From Tyto alba (lineage: Eukaryota > Chordata > Aves > Strigiformes > Tytonidae): a stretch of DNA of 64,000 bases. This document shows positions 26,740 through 41,300 of this stretch, one piece after another. The notes under the pieces were generated by a model, which worked only from the letters and a program-made list of their open reading frames with translations, had not been told where the DNA came from and did no database searches. The position numbers and the translations under genes are program-made. Every line of letters begins with the position of its first letter. Within the stretch, counting starts at the first letter, position 1. The stretch spans positions 3,858,001 through 3,922,000 of the forward strand of contig NW_024881278.1 in NCBI RefSeq assembly GCF_018691265.1. The letters are read 5' to 3'.

Positions 26740-27046
26740 GCCTCCGCATCTTCGCCGGATGCTATCCAGAGCAGCAGTCTGTCCCGGTTCCCACCCCTGG
26801 GCCCTGCGCTCCCCAGTTGCTCCGTGCCAACGCCTGGCCGCGCAGCAAAGGCGGCCGGGGAACCCATCCAGCTGCAGGGACCCCGAGGGGGAAAAGCACA
26901 TCTGGTTTGCAGCTCCGCGAGCTCCCTAGCGCAGGGTATCCCGTGGTGCACAAATGCTTCTGACGCTGCGAGGGAGTCCTGGCACAGGGCTGGGCATACG
27001 GGGCCAAAACGAGCGGGCTAAGGTCAGCGCTGGGGGGCCGGTCCCA
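26740..27046. promoter_or_regulatory. CpG-rich patch inside the intron
   Basis: By hand count roughly 25 CpG dinucleotides in about 310 bp with GC near 64 percent, against AT-rich flanks. This meets the usual loose CpG-island thresholds for a short segment. It holds several overlapping chance frames on both strands and no CR1 or LTR sequence I can see. It could be an intronic promoter or enhancer, or a GC-rich repeat I do not know. Confidence 0.4.
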
Positions 27047-27146
27047 AATTCCAATGTCTTGCATGTGAGTTTAGACCTCTACCCTTCTTCTTGGGGTCCA
27101 ATGGCTAGCTGGTGATTGCAAGGATTGTAGAGCATTTCAAGAGGAG

Positions 27147-27166
27147 AAAAAAAAAAAAAAAAAAAA
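27147..27166 (+). repeat. Poly(A) tract, 20 nt
   Basis: Uninterrupted A run just after the CpG-rich patch. Confidence 0.95.
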
Positions 27167-28484
27167 GTAATGTTTAGCTAAAAGCTCACCCCAACAGTAA
27201 GACCTGTCTTTCTGTTTTAAAGGAGAAACGCGCTCCACCTTCCTCAGCACAGCACACGGGGACACGCTCTTGGGGCTCCCTGACACACCGTGCTTTGCGT
27301 CAGGCTCTGTCCATGCTGTTTTCACATTTTTTACCTCCCGTGGCTGCTAGTCATTTAAGTTTAATATCCTCTCATTGGTGTTTGGTTGCCTCTCTGAGAT
27401 AACTGCTGTCAGATGCTGACACTTCATTCCTACCAGACAAGGCATGTGATTACCACCCATCTCTTCCCTTGTTCAGGGAAAAAAAGTCACTTAGAAAAGA
27501 AGACAGGCACATTAAAAAAAAAAAATAAACAAAACCACTTCCCATATTTCTAAAGGAGTATATTTTAGACAGACCATTTTGTGCTTTTTAACAGGACTAG
27601 ATATAAAAACAAAGAACAGAAAAAGATTTTTTAAATTTGAAAAAAATGTTTGGTTTAATATAAAACTTTCTCTAGTTGAGCAAAAAGCAGATGATTTCCA
27701 CTGATATCAACTATTTCAAAGGAGAATATAAACATAAATATTTGCAACAGATATAAGTGAGTTTAAATAGCTATCACTTCTAAAATATGGAATTTTTCCG
27801 CCAAGTCTCCCCTGGGATATTTTTTGCTAATAACGCTCATCAGAATTTTTTTGTTCACTTCATTCACTCCAGTCTCATGCTTAAGAAATAAAATTCATTC
27901 TACGTTTGTTAAAATGCAACTTTTAATTTAGCTCCTAATGTATATATGCAAAGAAATCAGATCAGACACATCAAATTATGCTGAAAACCAAACAAAAACA
28001 GTTGAATTAACAAGACTGGCTCAGCTGTGTGTGCCCGGCCTAAGCTCTGCCTTCCCATCCCAGTGTTTGCAAATGAATTTAAACCCAGAGTCAGCTGCTG
28101 CCCACATCACTCATCTCTGCATTTCAAGAAAGCTTTTCAAACACAACAAGCCATCGTATTTCTTTCCCAGCCATAGTTTCAAATATTACTGCTTTTGTTC
28201 TTAGTTTGTGTATTATTTTCTCTTAGACATGTGCAATGTGACAAGTCCGCCAGTTTTTCTGTAATGTGATGACGTTTCTTTTTGTTATATCTGCTAATCA
28301 GCAGCAAGAGCAACCTGGGCAAGAGCGATCCTGGATGTGGAGAGCCCACTCAAGTTGGCTTTTCAAGCTAAAAATCTATTGTTCGAAGCAAAATCACATG
28401 CAAGCCAATCAACTCCCTCTGGGTGATGCGAATTTTAAAGAACCCTGCCACACATCTCAAGAATAAATAACATTGAAATACAGC

Positions 28485-28504
28485 TTTTTTTTTTTTTTTT
28501 TTTT
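28485..28504 (+). repeat. Poly(T) tract, 20 nt
   Basis: Uninterrupted run of T. Confidence 0.95.
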
Positions 28505-29026
28505 AAATAATCCCCCCCTCCTTTCATTTGGTGACTTGGTGGTTGATTACCCATTCATTTCCTGGAGACATTTTTAAGCCCTCTACTCCCTAAACCCAAA
28601 CAAAATCAATCCCCCCACCAAACTTCAATCATACACTGATGTGAGAGCAAAGAACTGAGGGCAGCAAAGGCAACCTTATGCCTTTTGCCTACGCTCACTG
28701 TCCCAGCAAGAAAAGCATTTCTTTCCTTATTTCATTTTGGGGGTGGGCTCGCTCTGCCATCAAGGAAAATGGAAAAAATGTGACATACTGATAAGCACCC
28801 TATAAATAGATTCTGGATTTACCCATGAACTCTGATTTGTGGCAACTGATCTAAATAAACTCTAGCTTTAAAGCCTGTGACAAACAATACTCTAAACCTA
28901 CTTGGTTGTATAAACAACTGTTTCCGCAGCACGAGCGAGCATGAAATCCACTCCACTCCTCTGCTCCCTCTGTCCAAAACCAGGCACATAGGTTTAAAAT
29001 GAGAGCTTTAGCCATGTGCCCTTTGC

Positions 29027-29050
29027 TTTTTTTTTTTTTTTTTTTTTTTT
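29027..29050 (+). repeat. Poly(T) tract, 24 nt
   Basis: Uninterrupted run of T, about 520 bp from the previous one. Confidence 0.95.
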
Positions 29051-32000
29051 GTGCATGCTGCTGAAACGACAGAACCTATATTAACACATCCACGGTGGTC
29101 CTTGATCCATGGTGTTGCAATTCTCAAGCAAAATCCTGCACAGAGAGGCACAGAAAAGAACATACATTTCTTAGCTCTTCTATTTCCAGTCCCCTCATTT
29201 TCAGCTGGTAGAACAACTGTACAGCATTCATCTGGACAGACTGGACTACGTATTCATGCAATTCAATTCTGTACTCCCAGGAGCAATCAACAATGTGCAT
29301 CCAAGGGGAGAGAGAAAAATATCCATCTGCATCTACAGCAGGGTCCACTATTTTCACACAAATAAAAGCATTCTCTCCTCATCTTTTTCCCTGGTTTATA
29401 AGCAGGTTAGAATTGTAAGTCTGTTTCTCCTATTTCATTGCAATTTAAACAACGTTACATCAAGCAGTTTTATATCACATTTGACACTAGCTCCAAAAGT
29501 GAAGGAGAATGAAATTTTTTCTTATACTCTAAATAATCCTGCAAATAGTTTTGAATTTATCATCAGGATAAACTGCATGACTAACAGGCGCAGCTACTAG
29601 CCATGGCAAAGCTTCTTGACAACACTTTTACATTCTCATCACTCATCTTAATTCTGGGCTACTTAATACAGAAATTTCTTCAAACAGTGCTTTGTCTCCC
29701 ACTTCTCCAGTTCTGGGATCACACCTTTCCTGGACATGCAAAACGAACAGTTGGTCATTACAGGTTTTCTTCCAACAAGATTTCTGAAGGATACGCTAAG
29801 TGCTTTGATGAATCGGGCTCCATAATCAGAGCAGATAGCAATAAATTTCCTTTAAATGGGATGTGTGTGGTTCAGCCATCTAAACCCAGCTCAGACAATT
29901 CTGTATCTATGCTTGTCGGCTCTCATAATGACACAAGTTCACGGTGGATGCTGCATGTAAGAGGAATCTTAAGCAAGGGTGAGCAAACCGGTATAGGAGT
30001 GCTAGAGAGGTGCTCAGGTCAGTGCTCCCTGACTCTGTGGAGTTGCACAAACTCTTCGGTTTGCTGAGTGCTGGAACAAAGATAACTGAACGGATAATCT
30101 GAATAATCATTCCAAATATGCAAACAGTTTACAAATATGAAATTTCCTAAAGCCAGCATGGAGGCATCCACAGTGCCAGCAGCAGGCACCCGGTCGGGGG
30201 GCAGGGGAGAGGGGAGCTCACAACCCCATCACCTACAAGCACAAGGTCTCTTTTCGGTCCACGCAGAGAGGCAGAGGCCGCCGGAGAACAACTTGTGGCT
30301 CCTCCATCAGGGTGACAGAGCCCATGACACGAGCACCACCACCTCCACCGCACATTCTCTTTCCCTGGCAGCACTACCAGTTGTGGGAGTCTTACTTAGA
30401 AGCCTCCATTTTCCATATCGCCAAGAATAGCATTGTTGTAAAGAGCATAAAGCTGTCTGAGGGTAATTGGGTTTTGCCAGATGGCAGAAAGCTAACAGAG
30501 ATTGTATAACATTTGTTTACAGCCTGGTAAGTTTTACCTTGGCATTTGTAATTTGCCCAAAGTAGTTTTCAATTAAAGTAGAAAACACAGTACCTCCCTT
30601 TCAAATGCATAGGCATTTAAGGGCTCTCAATCAAACTAGTATCTGATACCTAAAAAAACGGTAAGGGTTTCTTTTAATGACATAATTTACAAATGTCATA
30701 TACAAAAATTAAATTAGCAATAACAAGTGATTACGCTTACAGAGAACAAACCACGTTATATTTAAACCAAAAGGAAAAGCCAAGCATCATCAAAATATGA
30801 GCAGACCTGAGCACAGCTTTCAAATCCTTCTTTTTCATTATGTAAGTAACAGTTAAATAATCCCACTTCTCCTCCCACCATTTGCAAGTCTCCTGACTCT
30901 AGCAGGATGTAAAAAATATAGTGTAAGGAAAATTAGTTCCCCTGATTGAAATACTGCCACAAACGTATCGGTGTCTTTAAAATTAGCTAGATCATATTCA
31001 GTGCTGCCTACAACAACTCACAGCAGCAATAGTTCCTTTGAAACATGCAGAAGTGTCACCACTTTGACTACAGTGGGAAACACAATGCAACAATTAGCGT
31101 AGCGTGTCGATTATGATGACTTGCAACCAAGGACAAATCTCACCCCATTAACAAAATGAACGGTCACCATCTGCAAGGGCTTGATGTTCTCACAGGACCC
31201 AGGAGGAGCGAAAAACTTATTTTCACTTAAACGACTGTAGTGCATACTAGCCCAACTCTAACACTGCCACCTCTACAGCAAAGGCATTTGGTTCATACTG
31301 CTGAAAAGCAAAATCCATGCACAGACCATGAGAACAAAAGATGGCCTGTAGGCACTGACCAAAGCAGGAGTGAATTTCTACACCATCAGCAGCCTCAGCT
31401 CTCAAAGCTCCCCGGCTCCTAGGGTCACTGCAGCAGACCACTCTGAAGGACAAGAAGAGAATAAATTCTCCTCTTCTTTCATCTAACACAAAGCAAGACC
31501 AAACCTCTTCAGCAGTTCCGAAAATGCTGTTCCTGTACCGACTTGTAAAACACACACCCTGAGACATAAACAACCTCCTCTCCTCTTCCTCTTGCTGCTC
31601 ACCCACCGACAACTTGCATATTTACCCTGGTGGCGACAGTCCTTGGCTGTGAAGAAAGACTTTTTCCACTGTTAAAAACAATTCGATATAAATATATCTG
31701 GAGAAAAAAGGTGATATTCTCTCCTAGAAAACCAAGGTGTTGTCTGAGGTGCATGTAAACACAAAGAAAGAAAGGGGAAAAGGTTGGCGGGCTGCAGCTC
31801 GGGGCTTACTTCTGGGCAGGGAGCAGCAGCCTGGGCAGATCAATGGCGCTGGCTTCGGGCAGAAGGTCAGAAAGGCCCCTTTGTCTTTATCAAGGCAAAC
31901 CACAGCAAAACTGGACTAACTAGGTTCGCTGAAATCAGCTTTCCTTCTCAAATTGCCAAATGACCATTTTGTGGTTTAGAATTTTTTACCAAAAATATAC

Positions 32001-35000
32001 TGCAGAAAAATAAGTGCGTGTTGGCTTTGTTCTTTAACGTGATGAAGGGAGGCTGGGTCTCAGCAAAAGCCAAAGTGAAACTCCCACTGCCCTCGGAGGG
32101 CTGGGGTCTGTTGTCATGGCTCTATCGGCTATCCCAACGCACCCTAATTTCTTCTATTTGTCTCAACACGCAGGTAACCATTCAAGGAGTCTGCTTTAGT
32201 TTACCTGAATCAGGGTTTGTTGTTTTCTTTAAACATTTTAACAACATGCAAATTGCTACCATTATTTCTGAGATGAATGCGACTGCCTTTTCCCTTTATA
32301 TTGTGACCCTACCTAGCACAACCGTTCTGCTTCTGTCACTTCATTAGCAAACATCATTTTGAAGTAATTTATACTAAACATTCACAACTAGAGAATACAG
32401 TTGCTCATATAGATTATTTTTTTTTTCTGTATTTCATTAATCTTGGAGGAAGGAGGTTAACTCAGAGCAGCAACAGCAAAAAAATCTTTGTGTAATTTCA
32501 GTTATGGTATTATCAATATTGGATGCGTTTCAAAACAGAAAAAAAGCACTTGTGATGCACTGCAAGTCAGACCGGCAGTCAGTGCTGCTCCCCTGAACTA
32601 CCAGAACCTTCCTTCACAAAATTTCTCATGAAAATCAATGAGCTGGCAATGCTTTTTTCTGTATTTGGACACAGTAAAAAGGTCTCAACTCTTCTGTCTT
32701 ATTTTTTAAAAAATCTAATTATTTACCAGTTGTGATAAACTACAAGGTTTAATGCTGTCCTAGGGCCAGGACTGGATATGGATTTCTTGCAAGAAAAGAA
32801 AAAAAAATCAGACCAAAAGCTCAGACCACACGTATGGCCAAACCTGCCCAGATTCAGGGCTTGTGGGAGACGTAACTGCAGCAGCTCACCTTCCTGTCTG
32901 AACATCACACTGCTCTTCAGCACAGGTACTGACTACTGCAGATAGAGCAGCACGCAAACAACCCAGATTATGATGTTACTATTTGCAGGTTATACTGACG
33001 CTTGTTTTAGGATTCCTCCTGGAACGACAAGGAAAAAAATATGTTCTTTTAACGGGAGTTATAGTGATTAACCATCAGTGGAAGTCTAGCATCTGGATAC
33101 TGGTCTCCTTTGATGGGAATGAACCTAGATGCAAAGGCAGTGCATGACAGGCTGAAAAATATTAGCTACCATCTAGGGCTGTTCCTAAATCACACGTTTG
33201 CAAGATCATTCTAATTCAAAAAAAACAGCAAAGAAACTGGATGCTGAAAAATACTGCAGCCAAGATCTCCCAGCCAAGGGTATTTCTTCTCCAAAGTAAG
33301 GTAATCAGCTTTTTAGCCAAATTCCCTAAGTTAAACAGTGTAACTCGGAAGCCCACAAACCTAAACCACGTGGAATCCACATTTAAAAGAGTAAACCTGC
33401 ATTTTAATAGATTGCTGTAATTTATAATTACACACTCGGGTTTTCTCTGCTTAGTTTGGCGATTCAATCCAGATCATTACACTAAAAATAGAGCCACGCC
33501 GAATCTTAGCGCAAGATCAGCACTGAATTTGCGCTTTCTGCACACTGCCCTTCTAGGACACATCACAATCCCAGAGCACTGGTACACTGTCAGTATTTCA
33601 GTAAGATTCTTGAAATTTTAGGCTGGTTAATAATTCAGTCTGCACTTCAGGGTTATAAACTCAAGTTCATACTCAAGAGTGGTTAAATTCTGGAAATGTG
33701 TAATTCACTCACTTTCTTACACATCGCCTAAAATGATTTCTGTTCAACAGGAATGACACATAGGTCCATGCACAGGACTTCTCAGCAGATCGACCTTCTC
33801 GAGAGGAATGAAGACCTGATTTTTGTCATCTGAAGACAAAATACGAAGGACATCGGACACTGACAGCGCTAATAACCATCCAAAAGAAGAGCCACATGCA
33901 GAAAACAGCCCCTAATTCTCTCCACCTGCACCAGTAGCGCCGATCAGCCATATCGAGGAGGCACTTCTACTCATTCAACTTTGTAGTGGTAGAAATGCTT
34001 CTCCTTGGAAAGGATGTGTCCACAATGCACCTGATAGCCAGAAAAACCTTGCTAAATCAGGTATAGCTGCGTATCAACCTTGACACACGGCAGTTTTCAC
34101 TATGAACACACTGCACTTTATGCCAGCGAATCACCAAGGGCTGAAAAATGCATTAAGCACACCTTTGGCCCTCAGAAAACGTCCCTTTAGCACAGACATA
34201 CAGATAACCATTTTGCTCCTGCATGCACATGCTTGTGTATCAGCGAGTATCACCGTGCCATCCATTTTGCAGGAACATCCCTGCGGATGGCTCATTAACG
34301 GCCCAGGAGTAGAACAGTGTTTGAACTCCCCAGTGGCAACAGCTGGTAATTTTGTTTATTTAACTAGGATTAGGCTGGGGGGCGACAGAGCTGCAAAAGC
34401 CAGAGACAGGCAACTCGCGCTCAATACAGCTATAAGGTTTTTTGTTATCACCATTCAAATACTACCCAGGATTTATTTTAAAATGAAGTATTCATATGCC
34501 TTACTTGGTAGCATAATCCTTTTTGTAATTAAATAGGAAGGGGTGTTTGGTTTGGTTTCAGAAATATCCTACTGTATTAAAAAAACAACCCTATCAGGTA
34601 TTTGGATGCACTTGCCTCTACCTTCTTGTATATCCACAGCAGACTAGAACAAAAGAAAAGAGTTTCATTGCTACATGATGCTTTGGAAAAATTGTAACAT
34701 GGATTTAACATTAACATACTGATATTATTATACTGGAAATAGCCAGAGTTTCCTGCTGCTTTACAGTTCACACGGACCCTTGGCTCATTCCATTTGCTCC
34801 CACTAGCTGTAGCTGACTTTTGTCGGTCCCACTTTCACACTCCTAACAGAATGTTTCCCTGCGATACTTGTAGAGGTCTCTCTGCAGGACACCCGTGTCC
34901 CTACAAGGCACACGAGTACCTCTGCTGTGGGAATCATGCCACTGATGGGTCTGAGGGGTCTGACTGGCACAGACCTGCCTTGGGACACAAACAAACAGAG

Positions 35001-36845
35001 CGAAAAGCCACTGGGATGAAACGAGGATTATTTATGGCAGGGGCTGTAATTATTTTCCAATCAAAGTTTTAGCTCAAAGAGCCAAGTTTCTTCCCACCAC
35101 TTGTTCTTAGACATCTGTACTGGACAGCATACAAGTAGGGATTAACAAACGTCAGGCGAATGTGCAGTTTTGCAGCCAAGTGTGCTTAGCTGCGAGACCG
35201 GGAAAGCACTAATGTAATACGGAAGATAACGAACTTTGAAACTGGAAGCTGTTCTAATGGAGTTTAAGCAAGCTTAAATAACTTCAGTCTTAAAGAAAAC
35301 TTTTTTTTACGACTCCTTTAAATCTCAAAACCAAATCTCAAGTTACAAGCTCTGACCAAAGGCAGTTTAGACTTATTTAAACCCAATCGCAAATTGCTCA
35401 GTTCCTGCCATTTGCCTGAGGGTTTCCAGGCAGGGTTTGACATCCACTGCAGCACACAGACGGCCCCATCCGACACAGACAGTGCCTTCCCACTGCCGAT
35501 CGCCCTCCGCTCCTCCTCAGCTACTCAGCACCCTGCTGTCCTGTCCCCAGCAAAAACGCTTTTCCCGGCAGAGCTGACTAGAGGACACTTTCAACCCCTT
35601 GTGAAGAAACTGGCATCTCTGTCAACCGTGGTTACTCAGGATCTACACCTAATCCGTTTGCTTCGCAGCGGTCTCTTTTCTAAGCCCAAATGGTTTCGCT
35701 CGGTGCCACGAGGAGATACTGAATGAGCAACTTACATGCAGATGATATCAAATATATCAAACCTTTGCAACTAATTAAAGCCTAGCGGTTTTCTCCAATC
35801 AGTTATTTACAGGGTAAGGGATGCCATGGAAAAATCATCAAGCTGAATTCCAATAAAGCAGGGAATTTCAAATCATTTGTTCCAAGTAACTGCAGAAAAA
35901 TATTTCTGCTTTGGCATTTTCACTTGAGCCTGTTGATTCCACGTGTGTAGCTTGAGGGTATTGCACTGCCATCAGATCTCTCTCTGGATGCACAGCCCCA
36001 CGCTATTGATACAATATATACTTTATGAAATATTTGTAGATGAAGATTACTGCTCAGGAGGAAAGACTAGTATGACTCAGTTATTTAATAGTTTTAAATT
36101 TTCCGATGAAAAATTTTGAAATTCTTTCCAAACTGAGTGTTCATGACAGGGGTTGAACGCAGCATTTCCTATCTCTGTGGAAAGCAACATTTTACTTATT
36201 AGCTTTTGTACTAGTATTGCACTTGGAAGCCCTGCTCATGAAACAGGACTTTGCTCTTTTAGATACTGTGCCAACACTGGGGAAAAAAGGACTGTACTTT
36301 CCCAAATCTTTATCATCTTTGTACAAGTCAAAAGGTAACCTGTGGATATGAACGCATAAGGGGTGCAAGATAACAAACCGATTATGTAGGACATTGATAG
36401 GCAATATTAAGATCTCGGCACCACAAAAAGCGCCTCCAGAATAACTTCACGTTGTCCCAACAGTCTCCCAGCCGGGAGATGCCCCTTGGCACCCCCCTCT
36501 CCTCCTGTGAGCCCTGTCCCGCCGCAGGGATCTCAGCCTTCAAGCTGAAACAGTGTGGAGATGATTACAATCAACTAACTACGCTTCTCAGAGGAAAGAC
36601 TACCGCAGCACTGAACCTCCCATCCGCCTGAAGCACGTGCTCAGGTAAGCGACGGGTCCGTGCTCTCCAGTGCGCTACTTTAATCCCCCACCGATGCAGC
36701 CTGAAAGCTCACCAGAGTGGCTTATGTATGGATTTTAAATAGTTTTGGAGGATTATGTGTGCCTGAGAGTACACAAAGCTGTCTCTGTCAATCTCTCTTC
36801 AAAATCACACAAAAAGTCATATGAAAGGGAAAAAAGGGGGGAAAG

Positions 36846-36864
36846 AAAAAAAAAAAAAAAAAAA
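36846..36864 (+). repeat. Poly(A) tract, 19 nt
   Basis: A run preceded by an A/G-rich stretch (AAAAAGGGGGGAAAG); first of four long poly(A) tracts in 1.5 kb. Confidence 0.95.
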
Positions 36865-37189
36865 GGCTTACACAGCTTTATTCAAAAACATCTCCAGCAG
36901 TTGCATGTAAAGCACAGCTTTACTGATACTCTGGTGTTCTCAGCTGGTCAAATATGACATATTTAATTGAGCAGTGTCTACCTTTTCATATTAAAATGTC
37001 AAGTTTTAAGATCGCATTTATAAAATGCCTTTGTGTTTCTTAAAATACAGAATTTCTAGTTACATACTTCGTACTGCGTAGTTTGACAAGAAAGTATACA
37101 AACAAAAAGAAGATGTATGCTTTATAAATACAACAAAGAAAAACAAAACCGAGCAGCACAGAAGGCTAACTGAAACCGTCAGTGAGCAG

Positions 37190-37216
37190 AAAAAAAAAAA
37201 AAAAAAAAAAAAAAAA
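37190..37216 (+). repeat. Poly(A) tract, 27 nt
   Basis: Uninterrupted A run. Confidence 0.95.
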
Positions 37217-37821
37217 TTAAATCTTTTTGGCAATGATTCATTGTGAAAGCCTTGGACAAAACCCTGTGCTTTCTACCATACCCTGAATGTTGGTAAATAG
37301 TGACCCTGATGAACTCCCCAGACAGAGCTAAGTTATACAGTGTGTGACAAGCTTCTGAAAAGCTCCCCGTTCCCTAAGGATTAGAGGGTTGTAAATCAAA
37401 TGATGTGCACCAGTTTGGGCCGTTCTGGTGGTGGTGCACGGGGATGCTGACGCTCTTGGAGGTGGCCTCAGCCTCAGGCGTGTGCAGCCAAGTGAGCGGC
37501 GCCTCGCAGCAGGCCTGGGAGCCCAGGTGCAAAACGCCTGTGCTCATCCGCTCGGCTAAGCCAGCCACCGCGTCTCAGACATGACTTGTGACCTGATGAA
37601 GCAGAAAGAAAACGGCTACCGTGCTGCTACTTGATGCCCCAGGCTTCGTTTGAGCTTTCAGGAAGTTTTGCTTTGCTTCCAGAATGGCGTGAATAACGTT
37701 GCCGACGGTGACATTTCGCCAGGTGATGGAGAAGTGAAGACCTGTTCTCCATGCACCCCGGGTAGCAGCACCGACAGCTTTGGAGATGAGACTCTTCCCC
37801 AAAGAAGTTAATTTTCAACAG

Positions 37822-37824
<3 letters not shown>

Positions 37825-37854
<30 letters not shown>
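37825..37854 (+). repeat. Poly(A) tract, 30 nt, with an A/C-rich tail
   Basis: A30 followed by about 50 nt of CAACAAAAG/CCAACC-type sequence similar in texture to the A/C tracts at 15.8 and 21.9 kb. Confidence 0.95.
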
Positions 37855-37857
<3 letters not shown>

Positions 37858-38329
37858 ACAAAAGCAACAACCAACCAACTAAACAAAAAACCCCAACAAA
37901 CTCCCTCAGAAGCACCCTAGCCATACAGAGACTTGCCTTCATTCCTGAGTAAGCAGCAAGACTTCAGTGTGGGCAGTGGGGAGACCTTTTCTGAAAAAAG
38001 TCTGGGCTGGTGGGGAAAATTTGGAAGGGCAAAAGGTGCCCTCAGGAGCCTGTTCAGCCTGGTGAAGGGAGGCGATGCCGAGCTGCAGGGAAGCAGGGGG
38101 GGAACAGCAGAGCCAGGCTCATCCCCTCCCAGGAGCATCCAAGGCAAAACTCCCTCCGCGGCTCCCACCCTCTGTGCAGCATTGCAAATACGCACGGTTC
38201 CCTGTCTTTTACAGCTGCAACTGCACGAACACTGGTCAAATATCATCCGCAGAAATGAAATCTTAACCCTCCTTAATAAAGTAAAACTCAATCTAGAGAA
38301 AATGTTCATGTAATTTAATCATTATTATG

Positions 38330-38354
38330 AAAAAAAAAAAAAAAAAAAAAAAAA
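38330..38354 (+). repeat. Poly(A) tract, 25 nt
   Basis: Uninterrupted A run; an AATAAA lies about 55 nt upstream, but no source mRNA is recognisable. Confidence 0.95.
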
Positions 38355-41300
38355 GCAGTCATGTAGAAGAACAAACAAACCGGGGGGGATGTTTGAGGAT
38401 GTCACTGTTATCCCTAAGGTGAGTGGGAAGAAGGTGAGCTGCATGCATACTCCATTTTTATTTCTTTTTGGCAGAAATAGAACATTGCTTAGGTATAATT
38501 TACATTAGAGTTTCTAATTTAGCACCAAGGTTGTTGAAGGGAAAGCAACGTGCATTTATCAGCAGATAAAAATAACAGCAATAGCAGCATTTGAGACAGG
38601 CAGAGCGACAGAAGTCAATGCTGCAAAGGGCAAGCTTGTTACCCTCCTGTGTGATCCATATAGGCAGCTGACTTTTCCAGGGAATTTATCAAGCGAACTA
38701 AAAAGGCGGGGCGGGGGCAGGGAATATATTAAAAAAATAGAGATATCTATCTGCCATTTCCCACATGCAGTCTAATCAGGGTGGTTATTAAACACAACAT
38801 AATTGTCCCAGCACAGACTTTATCATAAAGAAATTAAGAACTGTTCAGCTTTCAAATACTTCAGAAGTGACAGAGGACTCTTTTGTTCTGTTGACAAATG
38901 AAAAACAAACAACCTGACCACAAAAATCACAGGCTGCCAGCAAATATGTAAGCTCAGATACCGTAAGGAAATCAAGGGATTGAATTAGGTTTATTCTGAC
39001 AGGCTTTTGTCAGTGGACTCATAAATTAGAAGTTAGAGCCTTATTCAGAGGCAAATCAGTCAGGCTTTATCTGTGATTTATTTATTTCTGTATGTGTGCT
39101 TTGAGTGGGTTCATGAAAAGTTCTTCACCCGCATTTGTAAATTCAGGCAGTAAGTTAAAAAATGAAGCAAGAAATAAGAGATTATTAACAACACAACAGA
39201 CAGCAGTCTTACTTTCTGCTTCTCTGCATAAATTTTACCCAAATGTCAGTAAAATCCTACTGATTCTAAGTCAGCGCAATGGAGTACAGAAGCAGAAGAC
39301 AGCAGTCTTTATAGCTCTGACAGTTCAAATAGACTTGCACATCCTCATTTCCCTGAAAGTCACCAAATTTTCAGTTAAATAATTATTTAGACTTCCCTTT
39401 TAATTTTCTTTTTAGCTTTCAAGCCTGTCTAGTTCATGAGATGTTGATTTTTCTCTACAGATGTGTTAGAAACCACTAAACCCTCTGCAGTGAGGAAGAA
39501 GTGTGTAGTTTTTAAACTACAGCAAGATACTGCTTAAATCATCTCACTCTACTTGAGCATTTCAAGTAAACGCACTAAATAGAGAGAGGCTGGTGATGAT
39601 AGCAGTAGTAGCTGAGGTCCTGGCAAATTTCTGACATTAAAAAAAATGCTTAATTATTTAACGAGAAAGCTCTACAGAGCAAAAGTAAGAAAATTTGGAG
39701 CAGTGGAGCTGAAAGTGTGTTTAAAATTGGGGCCTACGCTCTATAAACATTTTGGCATTAAAGTGATACCATCATTCACAATTTCATCTCTCCTACAGGT
39801 TCCATAGCATATGTCATTTAAAGAAATTCATTTCCTGCTGAATGATTTATGGTATCTTTGAGGGAAAACAGACTGATCAAGTGCATCCGAAGTTTTCAAT
39901 AAGAACATTTGCCATGGGGTTATTTCCTTATTCCTGCCAACTCCTCCCGATATTTCTTCTTGCTACTAAAAACACTTCCACAGTTGCATTAAGATTTTAG
40001 TTTCCATAGAAACTGTTATTGGCTAAAGTAAATACAAGATGGTAAAAAGTGTGACTTTCCTAGTCCTGCGAGCCGGCTTGCAGCTGCCCAATTTTTACCA
40101 CCTAACCTTTCACCAGTATTTACTGCTGCGTGACACTTTTAGCTGTGTCTCCCTTTTAATAACACAGACACTCTTTTGAGTGGCAGTTCCATGCTTCACA
40201 GAAGGTATGTGAATATTCAGAGCTATTTCTATGCCTCATTGTACAAAAGTATATGTTTCTCTTCACTGCTCACTGTATTATTTTATTGTGCAGACTTCTT
40301 CGCTAAACTTTACAAGGGAGAGGGTGTCTCTTTGTTAGTCTGCACGTCAAAACAAAGCTCCAGAGTGTGCTACCAGGTAATGTGTGAATAAAAGGAAATA
40401 AATAATTGCTTCATCGCAACAAATGATTTTTACGTTCCTTCAGCGTTTCAAACTACAAACAACGTGAGCCCTGAGCATCCTGACGCTGCACCCTTGCTGA
40501 CACTGGCAGCAGCTCTGAGTCCCTGAAAGCAGTGAGAAAAGGCATGCCACGCTTCAAAAAAGCTGTGCTGAATTTATGGGCAGTCACGTCTTCCAGAGGA
40601 AGAAAAAAAATGAACTGCATATTAGTCTCCTCAAAATTTCTCTCACTCCCTTCCTAAATGATTTTAATGCTTACTACAAAGGCAAAGTCCTGGTAATCAT
40701 CTTACAATTCCCTCACTTCTGTATAAATTTCAATGTATTTTGAATTCAGGCACTTTTTCCTAACATACACAATTAATACACTTTTTATTGTTCTCTTCAG
40801 AACATTACTTTCATTCTTATTCTCATTTAGAGATCTGCTGCAGTGGTCTGTGCTGCCTGAGACCTGCCCTTATTCTAAAGAATAAAGCATTTGCATGCAT
40901 ACTGCATTGAGATGGGAAACTGTTATCGTTTCTGAAAATAACAGCTGAAGACAGGAGGACTCATCCCTGACAATGTGGAAAAAGAAGGGGATGCTGAAGC
41001 TTCTCAGTAACACAGAGGTCATCTGAGCATACTACTTACTGATTTGGGGTCGGAGGGCAACATTCCCATCCCCCAATCATCAAGTGTTTTGGTACCCACT
41101 AAAAATCTCCCCTGTACAGTATCCGAAACTACGTTCCTGTGAAAGACATACAGGATTATTTTCAGATGCCTGAACACTCTGACTGATCTGACCTTTAATC
41201 TTGGTGCCCTGCTTCCTTTGCTGTAAAACCATTCTGACTCTGCCCTGGACCCCCAGGGTCTACCTAACCCCCTAAATCTGCAAATTCCCTTTAGGCACGC

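Noticed and set aside
29603..30067. 154-codon plus-strand frame
   Set aside because: Composition not convincing, no domain, and no supporting promoter or splice context.
38274..38354. AATAAA plus poly(A) as the end of a processed pseudogene
   Set aside because: No recognisable source gene upstream and no flanking duplication found.
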